Numbered from the stretch's first letter, positions 1-9,330 are shown. The stretch is 18,780 nt of DNA from Monosporascus cannonballus (GCA_004154925.1 QJNS01000517.1:1378-20157), one strand, 5' to 3'. Program-made: numbers and translations. Notes: a model not told the origin generated them from the letters alone.

Positions 1-14
1 GGCCTCGGGGGCTA

Positions 15-33
15 CCCCCCCCCCCCCCCCCCC
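15..33. repeat. C homopolymer (19 C)
   Basis: There is an uninterrupted run of 19 C starting 14 bases from the left end of the window. A G run lies at the opposite end. Such tracts are prone to slippage and stop short-read assembly, so this may mark a contig boundary rather than a biological element. Confidence 0.95.
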
Positions 34-296
34 TACCAGCATCCTTGCCGGATCGCTGATGTAATAAAGCTGTCGCGTATGCACGTCGCCACCGCACTGG
101 GGGTGCGGTACCCAGCCCGCATATTAAGACACCGACATAAATGTATAACCCCGAACCGCCCAGGCGCTTGAGAAAGCGGGAGTCGATCTTGCAGGGCCTC
201 CGATAGGGTAGCATTGCAAACGTCCTGCCGTGTCTAATTACAGGATTCTGCGGGCAACATGTGTGACGGATGCGGATGTGCTGCTCAGCATCGGCC

Positions 297-656
297 TCAT
301 TGGGCAACATAATCATGGGTTAGGTCAAATGTAGTGCGGCGCATCCAGGCCTGACCGAATGGCGACGAGGGGTAGGTAAGATCTGACAGAGCGCTCTCAG
401 AATATACTAGCCAATGCTGTTGGCGAGTATCGTATTTAGCCAAGCTAGGATACGTGAAACGTAGGTGCTTATTTACCTGGCGAGGATGCAAAATATGATA
501 CCAGGCATAATAAGACGACGAGTTTGCGGAGTTATTTGCCAGCTCTCGTTTAAAAGGCAGAATGTTCGAACGGGGAGCCTGATTCTCAAATGCCCACATC
601 GCCGAGATCGAAACGCCCACGGCTTCGGCTTCAACCTTCGTGGTATTGTGTAGGTT
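297..656 (-). other. Unrecognised open frame, possible terminal exon or relic
   Basis: A minus-strand frame of 119 codons runs from 656 down to a TGA at 299-297. I do not recognise the protein. Its amino-acid mix looks coding-like (many Tyr, Trp, Pro and His, little low complexity), with no membrane segment or known motif. Its upstream limit is a TAG at 659-657. The AG of that codon sits in a plausible 3' splice site: a pyrimidine-rich stretch (TTTTCCTTATAG), with a GCTAAT branch-like site about 25 bases earlier. It could therefore be a last exon whose upstream exon is lost or unseen. Against this, the upstream direction runs into the zinc-finger pseudogene on the other strand, and a 119-codon open frame can arise by chance. 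Confidence 0.3.
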
Positions 657-697
657 CTATAAGGAAAATAAGTATTGACCATTAGCTAATACAAACC

Positions 698-2351
698 CTT
701 TTTAAGTGCTTCTGTGGACTGGGACCTTCCCTAGCAGCAAATAACGATTCATGCCCAGGCTGTTCTCATGGGCTATGCGGAGGCTGCGTACGAGAAGGCG
801 ATTCCGAACATTACGGCCATCGGCTCAGGCCCTGGGACATCGCTGCGGAAAATAGTCCTGCTGGAACCCGAGACGCACCTAACTTGAACTCCATATCGGG
901 ACTGGCCCCGGAGGCAGATACGGGGGTGTCACTGGAGAGCCTCACGAGTGCAGAGGAGCGTAAACAACTTTTCGCAGCCCTTTGTGGCACTTGACAGTCC
1001 TCTCCGCCGGAGTACAATCTCGGCGCGGCTCGACCAGCCGCCGTTGATAGAAGTGGATTTTCTGGACCTAGCAACGATCATCACACGGGTTTAAGGCGTA
1101 TTGCCAGGCGTGTAGGAACTCCTGACGCACCTACCAGGCATGTGGGCCGGCACCCAATATCAGACCCTCAATGGCTCTCGGGCTTTGAAACAAGAGAAAG
1201 AAGATCCACCACCTAAAAAGTCACGGCGACCCTTGGCTTGTCATTTCTTCAAGCTCAACCCGAGGATGTTTTTAGATTGTGCGGATGTCAAACCTTATAA
1301 GATTAGCCATCTCGTCACCCATTTGCGTTAGAAGCATTGTGTCGGGGAGCATCACTGCACAAAATGCCAGCGGTCCTTTAGCACCGAGAGACAGGCACAC
1401 AACCACCATAATGGAGACTTCTGTCAGCCCACTGGTGGCGTACCAATCAACGACCTTCCAAGCCTTCCCAGAACGCGTGGGAGAAAATCAGGCGAGCGGT
1501 GGTTCTGAGTTTGGGACCAGCTCTTGCCCCGTTTCAACCGACCACCCTCGCCCTGCTGGGACCCATTCGGCAGGGATGTCCAGGTATTCGCATTCGTAGA
1601 GAAACGGATAATGAGGGAATTGGGCACCAACATGAACCCGGGAACCCTAGCAGCCATCTCGACGGTGGTAGGCGGCATGAGCTTAAAGTGGAAAGAAATG
1701 CCTGTCGAACAAGTACCTCATCTCGAGACACTTTTACTGCCAAAGGCATTCTTAGAGACCCGGGAAGGTAAGTTCGACCCTAGGTGCGAGTCTTCTGTTT
1801 CGACGTACGATTCGTTGAGGCACGGCAATTCGCTGCCATTTTCTGGACGCCAGGATAAGCTAGTCGAAGTATCCGAAGTCAAATCACTAGAAGATAGCCC
1901 ATCATCCAACGTCGCCCTAGCAGCTCCAACCTATCCCTGGCTGGGTTCCGGCTTTACCTTCTCAAGAGACGACTTGATATACCCTGCAATCTTTACCTCC
2001 GGTAGTCCAGTGGCGAGTGCAGCACAATCAATTCCACTCGATGACAACCAGCATCTCTCCCACATGAATGACATCTATAGGGACCTATACCACCATGAAA
2101 TTACTGATCCGCACCAGGACGACGGCCGTATGAACGCCACGGGGCAATGGCCGGAGGAAACGCCCGAGGTGGGAGAACCTGTTGGAGACCGTGAGAATTC
2201 ACTCAGCGCGCTCTTCAACATCTCTGGTTTCCAAGGGGGCACCCGTCGAAACGTCAGACGATTAGTGGATACTGGCCGCTTAAACAAGAAGTTGCTGGCC
2301 TCGGCTGGCATGTCGAGGCCGACTGAAATCTTTGAAGCAGCCCCCCTTTAA
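698..2351 (+). pseudogene. Broken fungal C2H2-like zinc-finger protein gene
   Basis: Reading through the breaks gives about 550 residues of one protein. From about 698 to 980 the second frame carries a Cys-rich N-terminal finger (KCFCG, then CPGCSHGLCGGC at about 752-787). From about 981 the frame shifts by one base and continues to the TAA at 2349-2351. At about 1233-1410 lies the fungal C2H2-like core: ACHFFKLNP, a distal Cys, SHLVTHLR then KH, and HHCTKCQRSF with following His residues. The GERWF-VWDQLL-RPPSP segment after it also fits this family. Breaks are one frameshift (about 980-991) and in-frame stops TAA 1092-1094, TAG 1113-1115, TAG 1329-1331 and TGA 1506-1508. The sequence on either side of each stop fits one continuous protein, so introns are an unlikely explanation. 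The last 280 codons are open and unrecognised. The true 5' end is not visible; an in-frame TAG at 683-685 precedes it. Intact relatives are probably nuclear DNA-binding proteins (inference). Confidence 0.75.
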
Positions 2352-3828
2352 CTGCGGCCTGAATTTACGGCCGAGTTGTAATTAGGCGGGGATATATGCC
2401 GCCGACTGATGCAACCGGATTGCTGAGAAGGCATTGACTGCATCTTAGGCGGACGCACAGGACCGACAAGCCGCCCAAGGGTGTCTAGAGGGTATAAGTC
2501 AGAGGTATGGAAACTCAGGCTACAGATCCAGCCGAGCGATACCGGAACCGAGTCCCATAGTACAATTACAATGCATAACCAAATCGGGTGCCTGACAGAG
2601 ATGAGGCGATCCATGTCGTTGGAAATTAATGAGAGGTGGGGACTCTGGATGTGTTATGTAAGTGGGTACGTGAAGTATGTAAGTAAGCCACATTAAAGCG
2701 GGCATGTAGTTCTGAAGCACTGGCCACTTGATGAATCTACAATGGAGTAAACTCGGGCTCAGTCGGGAACTGTGATAGTGCTCACATATGTACCTGAGTA
2801 CATTCAGCTGCCCCACCTCCAGCCTCAGCTCGGGTACGGTACGACACTTCGGTCCAGGCGTTCGTACAGCATCGCGAATCCGGACAAATATTTCAATATC
2901 TCTCCCTTTTTGTACAGGTTACCCGAATCACATGCACCACATTATGTCTTGTTTCCCTCCTTTTTAGGTTTCGTGCCAAATCCCCCTTGTGATCGCATTG
3001 TACCAAGGTATATATACCTAGATAAGCACATGAGCAGCGGAATGCAATTAGACACGTCCGACTAGAATGTGTTGGTGTTGTCACATACCCCCTCCACACA
3101 TTCTTCCACACTTTCACCTGCATATGTGGTTGCACGAACAAGCCCATTCTTTATTTATATATATATATATAGATCACAGGACAGAGTAAACTAAGCAACA
3201 TGCCTAAGCATTACCAACCAACCAAACAACATCGCATCATACCTTGCCAAGGGGTCGTGGGTGTCCCCATAGATACCTAGGCTTCCCCCCTCTCCTCCCG
3301 GCTCCCCTCCCTGTCTGAACTCTGATCCTGAACCCCGGAACTGGAATGTGGGCGCCTGAGCCACGGGCGATGGGATCTTCCTTACACATGGCGACACAAT
3401 CTGCTGAGCCCCACGTGTCGGGTAAGATGATTACTATACTACGGTGCTAGCAAGAAATTCCTCATACAACCTGAACAGGGTCCAAGAGGATCGTCATTAC
3501 GTGCAACCCACATGTATGTGTGTACTTTAACTCTGTGTATGATATTTTCAGACCTCGACAGCACCACCAACGACGTACTTTCTTGCATATTATCATTATC
3601 GCTGAGTCATTCCCTCCAACACGAAATCCTCGAATAGGACCTTCTCAATTCGGCTTCCCTCATATTATGTAACAAGTGCAAAAGAGGTCTCAGTCTTAGT
3701 TGTGGTCCTCACTGGCCTCCCACCTTTTCAGTTCCTTTCCGCTTTTACATTACATCACTTCCTGGTTGATCGCAACCACTTCCCTGTACGAGCTTCGCCC
3801 CGTCGAGGATAGTCGCCAGCTGGGGCAC
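2352..3828. other. Intergenic spacer, no gene seen
   Basis: All open frames are short and overlap on both strands without recognisable motifs. The stretch holds small inverted repeats (for example ATGTAC-CTGA-GTACAT at 2788-2803), a TA microsatellite, and pyrimidine-rich runs near 3285-3310 and 3700-3780. The part nearest 3828 probably contains the phosphatase promoter, but I could not place a convincing TATA box. Confidence 0.6.
3156..3171. repeat. (TA)n microsatellite
   Basis: Eight consecutive TA units lie in an AT-rich part of the spacer. Confidence 0.9.
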
Positions 3829-4041
3829 ATGGATTTGACGTTGAAAACTCTTACTACTACTACTATTACTACTACTACCACCACCACCACCACCACTACT
3901 ACTACTACTACTACGACTATTGGTACTTCCGGACGACGACCACTTCCACCAGCCGCCCCATCATCCTTTTTTGTGCAAGTCACCACCTCCGGCGCCGCCG
4001 GCCCAACAGCGATAGCATCAACGAGCCCGTTCTCAGCCTAG
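3829..4041 (+). other. Upstream ORF with poly-Thr tract (70 codons)
   Basis: An ATG at 3829 opens a frame of 70 codons that ends at a TAG (4039-4041), 26 bases before the phosphatase ATG at 4068. It is out of frame with the phosphatase. The peptide begins MDLTLKTL and then runs into about 20 Thr (one Ile within) encoded by ACT/ACC repeats, followed by a Pro/Ser/Ala-rich end. If transcription starts upstream of 3829 this would be a translated leader ORF that could reduce ribosome access to the main start. If transcription starts downstream, it is only a coincidental frame in the promoter. A spliced first exon is possible, but no good donor was found. Confidence 0.35.
3853..3914. repeat. ACT/ACC trinucleotide microsatellite
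   Basis: This is a compound (ACT)n(ATT)(ACT)n(ACC)n(ACT)n tract of about 20 units, roughly 150-215 bases upstream of the phosphatase start. Because the unit is three bases, length changes would keep the surrounding upstream ORF in frame. Confidence 0.95.
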
Positions 4042-4067
4042 CCCCGTCTTCGATTCACGCGGTCGCA

Positions 4068-5636
4068 ATGACTAAAGTCGACCACATATCCTCGCGCTTC
4101 CGGCGCTGCAAGAAGACTCCCGGTACAACGACATCCCTAGCGCCATCTCCCGGCTCATCATCACCCGATGTTACGAAATTAGCACCAGCTCCTCCGACCA
4201 CCCAGCATGAATCGCCTCCTGTCCTATCTATAACCACCACTACGCCCCCGGGCTCGAGCCATAGCGCCCTCAGCAGCATTAGCAGCCAGAGCGATCAGAA
4301 CTCTAATACCGCCGACGGTACCCGAAATGTCCTGCATCCTCCAAAATCCCCCTTCCGCAGCTTTCACTCCTTCCGCTCTAATAAGCGCGCGAGGTCTCCA
4401 GCCCCGGCCTCACTAGCCATCCCGACATCACCGGCCGTTGTTAACCATGACGGTATCGTCGAGCACGAGATGGCTAGCCCATCCAAAGACCAGCCCCAAA
4501 ACGGAGACGGGGCGGCCATGGACAAGCCCAAAATACCCGCTTTCTTAGCGTTGACTGAACAAGGTACGTAGTCCCCCTTCCAGTCATGTATTTTAGGAAG
4601 GCTCTCTGTCTGTTGCTAACATCACTCTCACTTTGAAGATATCGAGACTGGGTTCCAAGATATTACCTGGCGCGAGCGCATCCGCCTCCAACAGGCTGCA
4701 CAAAATCCTTCGCCGAGCTTCCAGTTCGCCCGCGTCCTCCCGCCCGAAGTCAAGATGCTCGACCGGTACGCTAACATTCAGCCCTGGGCCAACAACCGCG
4801 TCAAGCTGCAGGTTCCCCAGGGCGAGCTGGACTACGTCAATGCCTCGCCCATCGTCCTCCACTCACCACTGAACCCCGAGAAAAGGCCGCCGCACCGGTA
4901 CATAGCCATGCAGGGGCCCAAGATTGGGACGATGGACCACGTCTGGCGCATGGTGGCCGAGCAACTCAAAAGTCCCGCTGTGATCGTCATGTTGACCGAG
5001 ACGCACGAGATGGGCATGGAGAAGTGCTATCCATATTTCCCGCGGACTCCGGAGGAGGAGCCGTTGCAGATAGGAGAGGACAACGAGTTCGGCGATGGCT
5101 TCCGGGCACAGGTCAAGTGTGCCAGTGTCGAGGAGAGGGCTGACGGAGCCATTGAGCTGCGAAAGATCAACGTCGACGTAGAGGGGCGCGAGGAGAGTAT
5201 GGTCGTGTGGCATCTCCTATACCGCAGGTGGCCCGATTTCGGCGTACCAGCCCTTGAAGATATCGACAGCTTCTTCGAGCTGATGCGTCTGTCCCGCGAG
5301 AAGAACGCCAGCGACGACAACCCCCGCATCATCCACTGTTCGGCCGGCGTGGGTCGGAGCGGCACGTTCATGGCGTTGGAGCACCTCATGCGAGAACTGG
5401 ACTCCGGCGAACTCGAGAACTACGATCAGCACCATAGCGAGGATCTCGTGTTCGACACCGTCAACGCCCTGAGAGAACAGCGGAGGCAGATGGTGCAGGC
5501 CGAGTCGCAGTACCTGTTCATCTACACGGTGCTGCGCAAGCTGTGGATGGAGAAGTACGGAGTCGCGGAAGAGCAGGGAGAAGAGCCGGCGGCGAAGAGG
5601 TTGGAGGTTGACCACGACCCCTTTATCGAGGACTAA
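4068..5636 (+). CDS. Classical protein tyrosine phosphatase (two exons, 497 aa)
   Basis: Removes phosphate from phosphotyrosine through a Cys-phosphate intermediate; fungal relatives act on MAP kinases and other signalling proteins. Exon 1 is 4068-4563 and exon 2 is 4639-5636; splicing restores one frame, with the junction codon encoding Asp166. Residues 1-160 are Ser/Thr/Pro-rich and probably disordered. The catalytic domain then shows DRYANIQPW (about 207-215), DYVNAS (about 230-235, substrate loop), the WPD loop with general acid Asp365, the P-loop HCSAGVGRSGT with nucleophile Cys399 and Arg405, and Q-loop Gln452/Gln456. All expected catalytic residues are present, so it should be active. 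The start is the first ATG of the frame; an in-frame stop lies at 3810-3812 with no ATG between. There is no signal peptide or membrane segment, so it is probably cytosolic or nuclear. An open acidic frame continues for 48 codons after the TAA. I do not assign it to a named fungal PTP. Confidence 0.95.
4564..4638 (+). other. Spliceosomal intron of the phosphatase gene (75 bp)
   Basis: Donor GTACGT follows AAG. A GCTAAC branch site lies at 4615-4620, and the acceptor TTTGAAG ends at 4638. Without removal the frame would stop at TAG 4569-4571; removal joins exon 1 to the conserved ETGFQDITWRERI segment in frame. It is a phase-1 intron of typical filamentous-ascomycete size. Confidence 0.93.
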
Positions 5637-5783
5637 AAAATGTTAACGAGAGGAACAAGGATCGACCAAACGACGAATGGGGCACCGCATCGGCTACCGC
5701 AACCCACGGCAGAAATCTCCAGGGGGGGATCGGACACCCCCAACGACGACGAGGAAGAAGACCTCATCGACTTGGGAGACTAA
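5637..5783 (+). other. Open in-frame extension beyond the phosphatase stop
   Basis: After the TAA at 5634-5636 the same frame stays open for 48 codons to a TAA at 5781-5783. It ends in a strongly acidic tail, DTPNDDEEEDLIDLGD, with mostly G/C third positions. It could be a former or alternative C-terminus of the phosphatase. A second frame is also open here, so the openness alone is weak evidence. Confidence 0.35.
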
Positions 5784-7491
5784 GACCTCCCCCGCCCAGG
5801 CTGTTGGCTTATGCCAAGCAGCGTGTATTATCTAAGTATTGATCACCGGGTGAAAGTAACATGGAAAAAGGTCGGATTTTGCAGAGAGGAGGAGGTAAGG
5901 GAGTTTACAGGAGTTTAATTGGGGGGAAATTTTTTTTTGCCCTTGGAGGTAGCACGCATATGGTCAAGGTCAGGGGCAGATCAGGCCAGGCGAGATCAAG
6001 CGGTCAGCCACCATGGCACTGTAAGTTTAGGCTAGGGGAGGAAGGTCATCATTGCCATCGTCTCTCGCGAACGCCATCACCACCCACCATTCGCGGTTCC
6101 CGGCCGTCTGCGGTACATCGGCGATGCGTCGGTGGGGCAAGAAGAGGGAGAGGCAGGAGGGCATGCCTCAGCCGATGGTACCCCAAAGCAATTTGTTTTC
6201 TTACTTCACTGGAGACGGCCAGTCATCCGCTAGCATAAAGCAGGACGGGGCATGCGGACATGCGGGCAGACGGGCTCGTTCGCCGATTCATTTAAGATAC
6301 CCCTTTACGTTCGATAGACATCGGTATATACCCCATAGACAACTACGGGTTTGTTTGTTTGGGGAAGCATTCTCTTATATCCTTAATCATTAGAGGGTTT
6401 ACCTATTCGTATACGAACAGCGTGCTGCCTCGTGCCCTGTTTCGTGGGGCTGGGTGGCCCTTTGGTTCCGCAATGCGGCTACGGGCGACAATGTGACTTA
6501 AAGTGCGCTTCCGTAGCCATTGGTCCAGGGACGCAGGCAGAAGAGACGGGACTACGGACAACCCATGCACCACAGGGAGACGGTTTGTCGTGGGTCGGTT
6601 ATCAACTACCTATATATGCCCGCGCAACTTCGGCAGCGACCTCAAAGCATACCTACCTGGGTGGGGTTAGGAGTCGCGCCGAGCAAGTAAGCAAACGCAG
6701 CAGCTTTAACTTACTTAACCCTATTCCATAGTTGTAGTTTTCCGTCCACCCACCAATACTACATACAGACAGAACCCCCCTGTGTAGCAACTCCAGCGAA
6801 TCCTCACTTCACTATACGTACTTACGTAGATAGCACCCTGGAACACACCTATGTTGGGTCTTGAAGACGCGACTAATCGCGCATATGCATCTAAAATGTT
6901 GGGTGCATGTAAATATCTAAATATATATTTATACGTGCATTCTTTATGCTACCTCCCTACCCACCCTACCCATCAACATACATGGGCGTATGTAGGTAGT
7001 TAAGCCGCAGCTACCCCGCAGCTGCATATGCCGCTTACATCTTGAATACAGGGATGAACCCGGGCTCTCTAACCTTCCCACCACGAACAGCCGGTCGATC
7101 CTGTGACGGGTAGGTGACGACATTTCCCCGGACGCCCCAGAGCTGCCCGGGGAAGCTACCTAATTGCCGCTCGAACCATCCATATACCTACTTACGCATA
7201 GCACGGCGTCGCATCTCCTAGGGTCCCCCCTTCAGGTCTTCTACGGTGGTTATATCGACCTCCGCAACGATACAGAAGAGATCGGCGCTTGGTTCATCAT
7301 AGTAGAGCGTTCCCGCACGACGGACAATCCGCTCACTTACCCGCCCACCTAGCACCCACCAGACGAATAGCGCCCACTCCCTACGTTTGCAGGGGGAAGA
7401 GGACAGAGCGGCGAACTTCCTAGCCGACCCTCCTCCTCCTATCCAGTTACAAACCTACTTACCCACCATCCCTCAGAGCCCCGGAAACAAA
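5784..7491. other. Intergenic spacer, no gene seen
   Basis: Open frames such as 5861-6238 start with ATG but have basic, low-information composition and no motif. An AT-rich block with an imperfect palindrome lies at about 6900-6950. A motif of about 23 bases occurs at 6813-6837 and again, diverged, at 7183-7206. The 3' part, with many ACCTAC/CTTAC runs, probably contains the promoter and leader of the DUF427 gene. Confidence 0.6.
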
Positions 7492-8349
7492 ATGCCGAAC
7501 CCGACCGCGCAGCCGAACCTTGCGGACCTCGGCCGCCGCCTCGCGTCGGAGGGCCCGGTCCGGACGCTGCGCACGCCGCGGCGCGTGCGGGTCCTCTTCG
7601 GCGGGGCCTGGGTCGCCGACACGACGGCCGCGCTCTACGTCTGGGAGCACCCGTGGTACCCGTGGTTCTACGTGCCGCGGGCCGACTTCGCGCCGGGGTG
7701 CCTGCACAGCCGTCATCGAGACGGGAGCTCGGACGAGGGTTTCGAGGTCGTGGAGCTCAGGGCCGGGGGCCACTCCACGGACCGCGTGCTCGCGTTCGGG
7801 AGCCGCGTCGGGGAGACGGGCCCCGAGGGGAGGGAGGGCGAGGGAGACGAGGGCAGGAGGGCGCTGCGCGACATGGTGCGCGTCGAGTTCGGCGCCGCGG
7901 ACGCCTGGTTCGAGGAGGACGCGGCCGTTATGGTTCACCCGCGGGACCCCTTTCGGCGGGTCGACGTGCTGCAGTCCACGCGGCCCGTGCGGGTGCTCAT
8001 GGGCGACAGAGTCAAAACCGAGGTGGCGCGCGCCGCGGCGTCGTTCCACCTCTACGAGACGGGGCTGCCGTGCCGGTTCTACCTGCCGGCGACGAGCGTG
8101 GACCGGACCGTGCTGAGGAAGAGCGCGACGCGCACCATGTGTCCCTACAAGGGCGAGGCCGAGTACTACGACGTCGTGCTCAGGGGGAACGACGGCGAGG
8201 AGAAGGTGTATAAGGACCTGGTGTGGTATTACAGGACACCAACCCCGGAGTGCGCACTGGTGGCCGGATGTCTGTGTTTCTATAACGAGAAGGTGGATAT
8301 TGAGCTTGACGGAAAATTGCTGGAGAGGCCGAAGACCCCATTTTCATGA
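7492..8349 (+). CDS. Tandem DUF427-domain protein (285 aa)
   Basis: Two DUF427 domains in tandem, an arrangement known from fungi and bacteria; the biochemical role of the family is not established. The C-terminal copy (about 163-280) is canonical: STRPVRVLMGD, LYETGLPCRFYLP, TMCPYKGEAEYYDV, LVWYY, VAGCLCFYNEKVDIELDG and the closing ERPKTPFS. The N-terminal copy (about 28-150) keeps VRVLFGGAWVADT, WYPWFYVPRADF and HPRDPFRRVDV but lacks the CPYKG segment, and has a charged Gly/Glu/Arg-rich insert at about 103-125. The first ATG of the frame, in AACAAAATGCC context, is taken as the start. No intron, signal peptide or membrane segment is seen, so it is probably cytosolic. Third positions are almost all G/C up to about 8200 and clearly more mixed in the last 140 bases. 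That high GC also opens spurious frames on both strands here. Confidence 0.93.
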   Translation: MPNPTAQPNLADLGRRLASEGPVRTLRTPRRVRVLFGGAWVADTTAALYVWEHPWYPWFYVPRADFAPGCLHSRHRDGSSDEGFEVVELRAGGHSTDRVLAFGSRVGETGPEGREGEGDEGRRALRDMVRVEFGAADAWFEEDAAVMVHPRDPFRRVDVLQSTRPVRVLMGDRVKTEVARAAASFHLYETGLPCRFYLPATSVDRTVLRKSATRTMCPYKGEAEYYDVVLRGNDGEEKVYKDLVWYYRTPTPECALVAGCLCFYNEKVDIELDGKLLERPKTPFS

Positions 8350-9307
8350 AGATGCTGTAAAGTCGGGTGGATGAGAAATGGATGACTGAGGACAGATCGG
8401 GGAAGGACTGGTACTGGGGGCAACGCAAGGGCGCACGAAGTAGGGGGCATACGCAATGCGAAGACTAGAATAACTTCCTACACCCAGACAGATTCGACTT
8501 TGCCAACTTAGCTACCCCTAACCCTTTTTCAGGTTGATCAGGCTGGCGGGATCAACTCCGTGCACTCGATCTACATGTGCTGATGGAGTCCACATGCCTC
8601 TTCGTGCGTCCAAATGGATCATGATGACCCAAGCACTTCGCAGGCTGCTGTGAACAATCTATAGGACCTGCTTTCCCAGTTCCTCCGTCGTCATTCGTAT
8701 GAGAGACCCGCATCGGTGCTTCGATGCTGAGCCCACGAGATTCATCGGATCGGCCTGGAGCCGAGTACGTAATCCGGGTAATATGTGCCTCATGAAGACG
8801 CCTCGGTTAAAGCTGTCAAAATTTCCCCGTGTCCTATTGGCCGAACCGCCCATCATGGAGTGTTCCTTCGCGCAGGATCCACAACTTGGATGAATCTGGG
8901 CAGATACGCACCCCAGCTGATCTAAATGTGTCACCATCGGGGTCCTTTCCCCTGGGTTGGGTAATGCCAAGGGGAGCCGAGCGACTGGGTTGATAATTAT
9001 GTGGAGAAGCGGGCTATGTAGCCGCGAAGGCCGAGCCGAGCCCGTGATAACCGCCACACGTTGACGGGTGAACGGGTGTTCGCGTTCGGATGAAGTCAAT
9101 AGCGCCGCGGAAGCTAGAGGCAGCCAAGGGGCCAAGGGCGGATGAACAACGGTCTCGGAGCTTGACAATGGCCTGGGGCGTTCATGGCGCCTCGCGATAG
9201 TCAGGCTCGGACAAAATCGAACTACGAAGTTAGCATCCGTCATGCTCGAGTATGTACGTTGCCGTTCGGACACGTGCAGCTTTCTTGAGCCGCTTTGCAG
9301 TTTGATA
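8350..9307. other. Gene-poor spacer with one long minus-strand open frame
   Basis: No recognised gene. The minus strand is open from an ATG at 9243 to a TAG at 8661-8659 (194 codons). The translation has no motif I know, and third positions show no GC preference, unlike the real genes here. It may be an orphan gene, a decayed gene or chance. Confidence 0.5.
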
Positions 9308-9330
9308 AGCTGACATGAAGGATGTCAGCT
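9308..9330. repeat. Perfect 9-bp inverted repeat (hairpin)
   Basis: AGCTGACAT at 9308-9316 and its exact reverse complement ATGTCAGCT at 9322-9330 flank a 5-base GAAGG loop. It lies in a gene-free stretch. Function is unknown; it could be a palindromic protein-binding site or a relic of a mobile-element end, but no matching terminus is seen. Confidence 0.8.

Noticed and set aside
1411..1611. Possible alternative first exon (ATG 1411) spliced to 1600 to avoid the TGA at 1506
   Set aside because: The family-like RWF-VWDQLL segment spans the TGA in the other frame, so the stop is better explained as a disabling mutation.
1768..1853. GTAAGT donor-like site with a CAG about 86 bases later inside the zinc-finger relic
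   Set aside because: The frame is open straight through; removing 86 bases would shift it, and there is no convincing branch site.
2788..2803. ATGTAC-CTGA-GTACAT palindrome
   Set aside because: Six-base arms are expected by chance in a window of this size; kept only as a note in the spacer entry.
5861..6238. 125-codon ATG frame downstream of the phosphatase
   Set aside because: Basic, low-information composition, no motif, and overlap with another open frame; treated as chance.
7459..8213. Long overlapping open frames on both strands within the DUF427 gene
   Set aside because: They are by-products of the very high GC of the real coding frame. They have Arg/Gly/Pro/Ala-rich low-complexity translations and no motifs.
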